NCBI RefSeq assembly: GCF_036898095.1
Contig: NC_090766.1
Coordinates: 34,945,484 to 35,009,483, forward strand
Length of the DNA: 64,000 nucleotides
DNA from: Palaemon carinicauda
Lineage: Eukaryota > Arthropoda > Malacostraca > Decapoda > Palaemonidae
Reading direction: 5' to 3'
Shown: positions 59,002 to 64,000 of the stretch, in pieces
How positions within the stretch are numbered: the stretch's first letter is position 1
Layout of the letters: every line of letters starts with the position of its first letter
Position numbers and translations under genes: made by a program
The notes under the pieces: generated by a model
What the model was told of the DNA's origin: nothing
Database searches by the model: none
Seen by the model: the letters and a program-made list of their open reading frames with translations, nothing else

Positions 59002-62000
59002 TTAAGTGGCACTGGTAGATATAGTTGTACCTGTGGTAGTAGCAGTGGTAGTTTCAGTAGTAGTAGCAGTGGTAGTTCCAGTAGTAGTAGCGGTGGTAGT
59101 TCCTGTTGTTGTACCAGTGGTAGTAGCAGTTGTAGTTCCTGTAGTTGTACCAGTGGTTGTACCAGTAGTAGTTCCTGTAGTAGTACCAGTGGTAGTAGCA
59201 GTGGTAGTTCCTGTCGTTGTACCAGTGGTAGTAGCAGTGGTAGTTCCCGTAGTTGTACCAGTGGTAGTTCCCGTAGTTGTACCAGTGGTAGTAGCAGTGG
59301 TAGTTCCTGTAGTAGTACCAGTGGTAGTAGCAGTGGTAGTTCCTGTAGTAGTACCAGTGGTAGTAGCAGTGGTAGTTCCTGTAGTAGTAGCAGTGGTAGT
59401 TCCTGTAGTTGTACCAGTGGTAGTAGCAGTGGTAGTTCCTGTAGTAGTACCAGTGGTAGTAGCAGTGGTAGTTCCTGTGGTAGTACCAGTGGTAGTAGCA
59501 GTGGTAGTTCCTGTAGAAGTACCAGTGGTAGTAGCAGTGGTAGTTCCTGTAGTTGTACCAGTGGTTGTACCAGTAGTAGTTCCTGTAGTAGTACCAGTTG
59601 TAGTACCAGTTGTAGTAGCAGTGGTAGTTCCTGTAGTAGTACCAGTGGTAGTTCCTGTAGTAGTACCTGTAGTAGTACCAGTGGTAGTTCCCGTAGTTGT
59701 ACCAGTGGTAGTAGCAGTTGTAGTTCCTGTAGTTGTACCAGTAGTAGTAGCAGTGGTAGTTCCTGTAGTTGTACCAGTAGTAGTTCCTGTAGTAGTACCA
59801 GTGGTAGTAGCAGTGGTTGTTCCTGTAGTAGTACCAGTGGTAGTTCCTGTAGTAGTACCTGTGGTAGTTCCAGTAGTTGTACCAGTGGTGGTTCCAGTTG
59901 TTGTACCAGTGGTAGTTCCTGTAGTTGTACCAGTGGTAGTTCCCGTAGTTGTACCAGTGGTAGTAGCAGTTGTAGTTCCTGTAGTTGTACCAGTAGTAGT
60001 AGCAGTGGTAGTTCCTGTAGTTGTACCAGTAGTAGTTCCTGTAGTAGTACCAGTGGTAGTAGCAGTGGTTGTTCCTGTAGTAGTACCAGTGGTAGTTCCT
60101 GTAGTAGTACCTGTGGTAGTTCCTGTAGTTGTACCAGTGGTAGTTCCAGTAGTTGTACCAGTGGTAGTTCCTGTAGTAGTACCAGTGGTAGTTCCTGTAG
60201 TTGTACCAGTGGTAGTAGCAGTTGTAGTTCCTGTAGTTGTACCAGTAGTAGTAGCAGTGTTAGTTCCTGTAGTTGTACCAGTAGTAGTTCCTGTAGTAGT
60301 ACCAGTGGTAGTAGCAGTGGTTGTTCCTGTAGTAGTACCAGTGGTAGTTCCTGTAGTAGTACCTGTGGTAGTTCCTGTAGTTGTACCAGTAGTAGTTCCT
60401 GTAGTTGTACCAGTGGTAGTAGCAGTGGTAGTTCCTGTAGTAGTACCAGTGGTAGTTCCTGTAGTAGTACCTGTAGTAGTTCCTGTAGTTGTACCAGTGG
60501 TAGTTCCAGTAGTTGTACCAGTGGTAGTAGCAGTTGTAGTTCCTGTAGTTGTACCTGTGGTAGTAGCAGTGGTTGTTCCTGTAGTAGTACCAGTGGTAGT
60601 TCCTGTAGTTGTACCTGTGGTAGTTCCAGTAGTTGTACCAGTGGTGGTTCCAGTAGTTGTACCAGTGGTAGTTCCTGTAGTTGTACCAGTGGTAGTTCCC
60701 GTAGTTGTACCAGTGGTAGTAGCAGTTGTAGTTCCTGTAGTTGTACCAGTAGTAGTAGCAGTGGTAGTTCCTGTAGTTGTACCAGTAGTAGTTATTGTAG
60801 TAGTACCAGTGGTAGAAGCAGTGGTTGTTCCTGTAGTAGTACCAGTGGTAGTTCCTGTAGTAGTACCTGTGGTAGTTCCTGTAGTTGTACCAGTGGTAGT
60901 TCCAGTAGTTGTACCAGTGGTAGTTCCTGTAGTAGTATCAGTGGTAGTTCCCGTAGTTGTACCAGTGGTAGTAGCAGTTGTAGTTCCTGTAGTTGTACCA
61001 GTAGTAGTAGCAGTGGTAGTAGCAGTGGTTGTTCCTGTAGTAGTACCAGTGGTAGTTCCTGTAGTAGTACCTGTGGTAGTTCCTGTAGTTGTACCAGTGG
61101 TAGTTCCTGTAGTTGTACCAGTAGTAGTTCCTGTAGTTGTACCAGTGGTAGTAGCAGTGGTAGTTCCTGTAGTAGTACCAGTTGTAGTAGCAGTTGTAGT
61201 TCCTGTAGTTGTACCAGTGGTTGTACCAGTAGTAGTTCCTGTAGTAGTACCAGTGGTAGTAGCAGTGGTAGTTCCTGTCGTTGTACCAGTGGTAGTAGCA
61301 GTGGTAGTTCCTGTAGTAGTACCAGTGGTAGTTCCCGTAGTTGTACCAGTGGTAGTAGCAGTGGTACTTCCCGTAGTTGTACCATTGGTAGTTCCCGTAG
61401 TTGTACCAGTAGTAGTAGCAGTGGTAGTTCCTGTAGTAGTACCAGTGGTAGTAGCAGTGGTAGTTCCTGTAGTAGTACCAGTGGTAGTAGCTGTGGTAGT
61501 TCCTGTAGTAGTACCAGTGGTAGTTCCTGTAGTTGTACCAGTGGTAGTAGCAGTGGTAGTTCCTGTAGTAGTACCAGTGGTAGTAGCAGTGGTAGTTCCT
61601 GTAGTTGTACCAGTGGTAGTAGCTGTGGTAGTTCCTGTAGTAGTACCAGTAGTAGTAGCAGTGGTAGTTCCTGTAGTAGTTCCTGTAGTAGTAGCAGTAG
61701 TAGTTCCAGTAGTAGTACCAGTGGTAGTTCCTGTAGTTGTACCAGTGGTAGTTCCCGTAGTTGTACCAGTGGTAGTAGCAGTTGTAGTTCCTGTAGTTGT
61801 ACCAGTAGTAGTAGCAGTGGTAGTTCCTGTAGTTGTACCAGTAGTAGTTCCTGTAGTAGTACCAGTGGTAGTAGCAGTGGTTGTTCCTGTAGTAGTACCA
61901 GTGGTAGTTCCTGTAGTAGTACCTGTGGTAGTTCCTGTAGTTGTACCAGTGGTAGTTCCAGTAGTTGTACCAGTGGTAGTTCCTGTAGTAGTACCAGTGG

Positions 62001-64000
62001 TAGTTCCCGTAGTTGTACCAGTGGTAGTAGCAGTTGTAGTTCCCGTAGTTGTACCAGTAGTAGAAGCAGTGGTAGTAGCAGTGGTTGTTCCTGTAGTAGT
62101 ACCAGTGGTAGTTCCTGTAGTAGTACCTGTGGTAGTTCCTGTAGTTGTACCAGTGGTAGTTCCTGTAGTTGTACCAGTAGTAGTTCCTGTAGTTGTACCA
62201 GTGGTAGTAGCAGTGGTAGTTCCTGTAGTAGTACCAGTTGTAGTAGCAGTTGTAGTTCCTGTAGTTGTACCAGTGGTTGTACCAGTAGTAGTTCCTGTAG
62301 TAGTACCAGTGGTAGTAGCAGTGGTAGTTCCTGTCGTTGTACCAGTGGTAGTAGCAGTGGTAGTTCCTGTAGTAGTACCAGTGGTAGTTCCCGTAGTTGT
62401 ACCAGTGGTAGTAGCAGTGGTACTTCCCGTAGTTGTACCAGTGGTAGTTCCCGTAGTTGTACCAGTAGTAGTAGCAGTGGTAGTTCCTGTAGTAGTACCA
62501 GTGGTAGTAGCAGTGGTAGTTCCTGTAGTAGTACCATTGGTAGTAGCTGTGGTAGTTCCTGTAGTAGTACCAGTGGTAGTTCCTGTAGTTGTACCAGTGG
62601 TAGTAGCAGTGGTAGTTCCTGTAGTAGTACCAGTGGTAGTAGCAGTGGTAGTTCCTGTAGTTGTACCAGTGGTAGTAGCAGTGGTAGTTCCTGTAGTAGT
62701 ACCAGTGGTAGTACCAGTGGTAGTTCCTGTAGTTGTACCAGTGGTAGTAGCAGTGGTAGTTCCTGTAGTAGTACCAGTGGTAGTAGCTGTGGTAGTTCCT
62801 GTAGTAGTACCAGTGGTAGTTCCTGTAGTTGTACCAGTGGTAGTAGCAGTGGTAGTTCCTGTGGTAGTACCAGTGGTAGTAGCAGTGGTAGTTCCTGTAG
62901 AGGTCCCAGTGGTAGTAGCAGTGGTAGTTCCTGTAGTTGTACCAGTGGTTGTACCTGTAGTAGTTCCTGTAGTAGTAACAGTGGTAGTACCAGTGGTAGT
63001 TCCTGTAGTTGTACCAGTGGTAGTAGGAGTGGTAGTTCCTGTAGTAGTACCAGTGGTAGTTCCTGTAGTAGTACCTGTGGTAGTTCCTGTAGTAGTACCA
63101 GTGGTAGTTCCGCTAGTTGTACCAGTAGTAGTAGCAGTGGTAGTTCCTGTAGTTGTACCAGTAGTAGTTCCTGTAGTAGTACCAGTGGTAGTAGCAGTGG
63201 TAGTTCCTGTAGTTGTACTAGTGGTAGTAGCAGTGGTAGTTCCTGTAGTAGTACCAGTGGTAGTTCCTGTAGTAGTACCTGTGGTAGTTCCTGTAGTCGT
63301 ACCAGTGGTAGTTCCCGTAGTTGTACCAGTGGTAGTAGCACTGGTAGTTCCTGTAGTTGTACCAGTGGTAGTAACAGTGGTAGTTCCTGTAGTTGTACCA
63401 GTGGTAGTTCCCGTAGTTGTACCAGTGGTAGTAGCAGTGGTAGTTCCTGTAGTAGTACCAGTGGTAGTAGCAGTGGTAGTTCCTGTAGTTGTACCAGTGG
63501 TAGTAGCAGTGGTAGTTCCAGTGGTAGTACCAGTGGTAGTTCCTGTAGTAGTACCTGTGGTAGTTCCTGTAGTTGTACCAGTGGTAGTAGCAGTTGTAGT
63601 TCCTGTAGTTGGACCAGTGGTAGTAGCAGTGGTAGTTCCTGTAGTAGTACCAGTGGTAGTAGCAGTGGTAGTTCCTGTAGGAGTAGCAGTTGTAGTTCCT
63701 GTAGTTGTACCAGTGGTAGTTCCAGTGGTAGTTCCTGTAGTAGTACCAGTGGTAGTAGCAGTGGTAGTTCCTGTCGTTGCACCAGTGGTAGTAGCAGTGG
63801 TAGTTCGTGTAGTAGTACCAGTGGTAGTTCCCGTAGTTGTACCAGTGGTAGTAGCAGTGGTAGTTCCCGTAGTTGTACCAGTTGTAGTAGCAGTGGTAGT
63901 TCCTGTAGTAGTACCAGTGGTAGTAGCAGTGGTAGTTCCTGTAGTAGTACCAGTGGTAGTAGCAGTGGTAGTTCCTGTAGTAGTACCAGTGGTAGTTCCT
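59002..64000 (-). CDS. Threonine-rich mucin-like terminal exon, copy 7 (5' end outside window)
   Basis: At least 1,600 residues. The threonine frame is in phase from its stop at 59002-59004 to at least 63782. Near 60792 a change creates TAA in the leucine frame but ATA (Ile) in the threonine frame. The order of unit variants differs from all other copies, and an internal duplication with a period of 1,056 bp is present. The acceptor side is not in the window. Confidence 0.65.
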   Translation of the reverse strand, partial: GTTTGTTTGTTTATTTGTTTGTTTATTTGTTTGTTTATTTGTTTGTTTATTTGTTTGTTTGTTTRTTTATTTGATTGTTTATTTGTTTGTTTGTTTGTTTGTTTATPTGTTTATTTGTTTGTTTATTTGPTTGTTTATTTGTTTGTTTGTTTGTTTGTTTGTTTATTTGTTTGTTTATTTGTTTGTTTATTTGTTTGTTTGTTTGTTTVTTTGTTTGTTSATTTGTTTGTTTGTTTGTTTGTTTGTTTGTTTGTTTATTTSTTTGTTTATTTGTTTGTTTGTTTGTTTATTTGTTSGTTTGTTTGTTTGTTTGTTTGTTTGTTTPTTTGTTTGTTTGTTTVTTTGTTTGTTTGTTTGTTTATTTGTSTGTTTATTTGTTTGTTTATTTGTTTGTTTGTTTGTTTATTTGTTTGTTTATTTGTTTGTTTGTTTGTTTGTTTATTTGTTTGTTTATTTGTTTGTTTATTTGTTTGTTTGTTTGTTTATTNGTTTGTTTATTTGTTTGTTTATTTGTTTGTTTGTTTGSTTATTTGTTTGTTTGTTTGTTTATTTGTTTGTTTATTTGTTTGTTTGTTTGTTTGTTTATTTGTTTGTTTATTTGTTTGTTTGTTTGTTTGTTTGTTTGTTTGTTTGTTTGTTTATTTASTTGTTTGTTTATTTGTTTGTTTGTTTGTTTGTTTGTTTGTTTGTTTGTTTGTTTGTTTGTTTATTTGTTTGTTTGTTTGTTTATTTGTTTGTTTATTTGTTTGTTTGTTTGTTTGTTTGTTTATTTGTTTGTTTATTTGTTTGTTTATTTGTTTGTTTATTTGTTTGTTTATTTGTTTGTTTGTTTGTTTATTTGTTTGTTTATTTGTTTGTTTATTTGTTTGTTNGTTTGSTTATTTGTTTGTTTGTTTGTTTATTTGTTTGTTTATTTGTTTGTTTGTTTGTTTGTTTATTTGTTTGTTTATTTGTTTGTTTGTTTGTTTGTTTGTTTGTTTGTTTGTTTGTTTATTTATTTGTTTGTTTATTTGTTTGTTTDTTTGTTTGTTTGTTTGTTTGTTTGTTTGTTTGTTTGTTTASTTGTTTITTTGTTTGTTTATTTGTTTGTTTATTTGTTTGTTTGTTTGTTTGTTTGTTTGTTTGTTTGTTTGTTTGTTTGTTTATTTGTTTGTTTATTTGTTTGTTTGTTTGTTTGTTTGTTTGTTTGTTTATTTGTTTGTTTGTTTGTTTGTTTGTTTGTTTGTTTATTTGTTTGTTTGTTTGTNTATTTGTTTGTTTATTTGTTTGTTTGTTTGTTTGTTTGTTTGTTTGTTTGTTTGTTTGTTTGTTTATTTGTTTGTTTGTTTGTTTATTTGTTTGTTTATTTGTTTGTTTGTTTGTTTGTTTGTTTGTTTGTTTGTTTGTTTGTTTGTTTATTTGTTTGTTTGTTTGTTTATTTGTTTGTTTATTTGTTTGTTTGTTTGTTTGTTTGTTTGTTTATTTGTTTGTTTGTTTGTTTGTTTGTTTATTTGTSTGTTTATTTGTTTGTTTATTTGTTTGTTTATTTGTTTGTTTATTTGTTTATTTGTTTGTTTATTTGTTTGTTTATTTGTTTGTTTGTTTGTTTATTTGTTTGTTTATTTGTTTGTTTGTTTGTTTGTTTATTTGTTTGTTTATTTGTTTATTTETTTATTTGTTISTSAT
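60656..62711. repeat. 1,056-bp internal duplication in copy 7
   Basis: Marker variants recur at exactly 1,056 bp: GTGGTACTTCCCGTAG at 61361 and 62417, the ACCA(T/G)TGG variant at 61381 and 62437, and the AGAAGCAGTGG context. Similarity starts near 60,656 and fades near 61,650 (first copy). 1,056 is 88 x 12, so phase is kept. Confidence 0.8.

Larger units (their letters stand above)
58451..64000. repeat. Tandem megarepeat unit U7 (runs off the window)
   Basis: Flank and mucin exon only; the exon is still open at the window edge. Confidence 0.88.

Noticed and set aside
1..64000. tRNA, rRNA, operon-type promoters or terminators
   Set aside because: Nothing with cloverleaf-like boxes, rRNA motifs or bacterial signals was recognised by eye.

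Overview
This is AT-rich, intron-era eukaryotic DNA full of decayed LINE retrotransposons and microsatellites. The LINE 3' ends and reverse transcriptase (RT) protein motifs match, from memory, families that are abundant in decapod crustaceans (shrimps and crabs), so a decapod is the best guess; no database search was possible. There is no bacterial organisation.

The window is a tandem array of seven copies (U1-U7) of one 9-12 kb unit: U1 1-4991 (cut by a 500-N gap), U2 4992-14887, U3 14888-27186, U4 27187-36108, U5 36109-48419, U6 48420-58450, U7 58451-end. From left to right a complete unit holds: a unique AT-rich flank with a minus-strand AATAAA; a 2.6-5.1 kb protein-coding-type minisatellite; about 1.5 kb of AT-rich upstream sequence; the 3' end of a LINE (here called LINE-1) on the plus strand; a truncated second LINE (LINE-2) with a broken RT; an (AT)n tract; in U2, U3 and U5 only, an extra LINE-1 3' end inserted on the minus strand; a conserved 700-bp segment with two TGACGTCA sites; a decayed minus-strand LINE-1 RT; and a 55-bp tandem repeat.

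The central observation is the minisatellite. Read on the minus strand in one particular frame it encodes (Thr-Thr-Thr-Gly/Ala)n, about 75% threonine, a mucin-like domain. Almost all variation among the 12-bp units falls on the third codon position of that frame and is synonymous. The frame stays open and in phase across about 5.1, 2.6, 5.1, 3.7 and at least 4.8 kb in U3-U7, while competing frames change amino acids or contain stops. All seven copies end in the same short tail and stop, followed about 80 bp later by AATAAA; the five copies with a visible upstream end share a plausible splice acceptor. I therefore read the array as seven tandem minus-strand terminal exons of a threonine-rich mucin-like gene family. 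Upstream exons (signal peptide) were not recognised. U1 and U2 carry frameshifts.

The units fall into two alternating types. U3+U4 and U5+U6 look like two copies of a two-unit block, and U2 is a mosaic of the two types plus its own diverged LINE relic. The five sets of LINE relics descend from insertions that predate the duplication, except the minus-strand LINE-1 3' end, for which U4 and U6 preserve the empty site.
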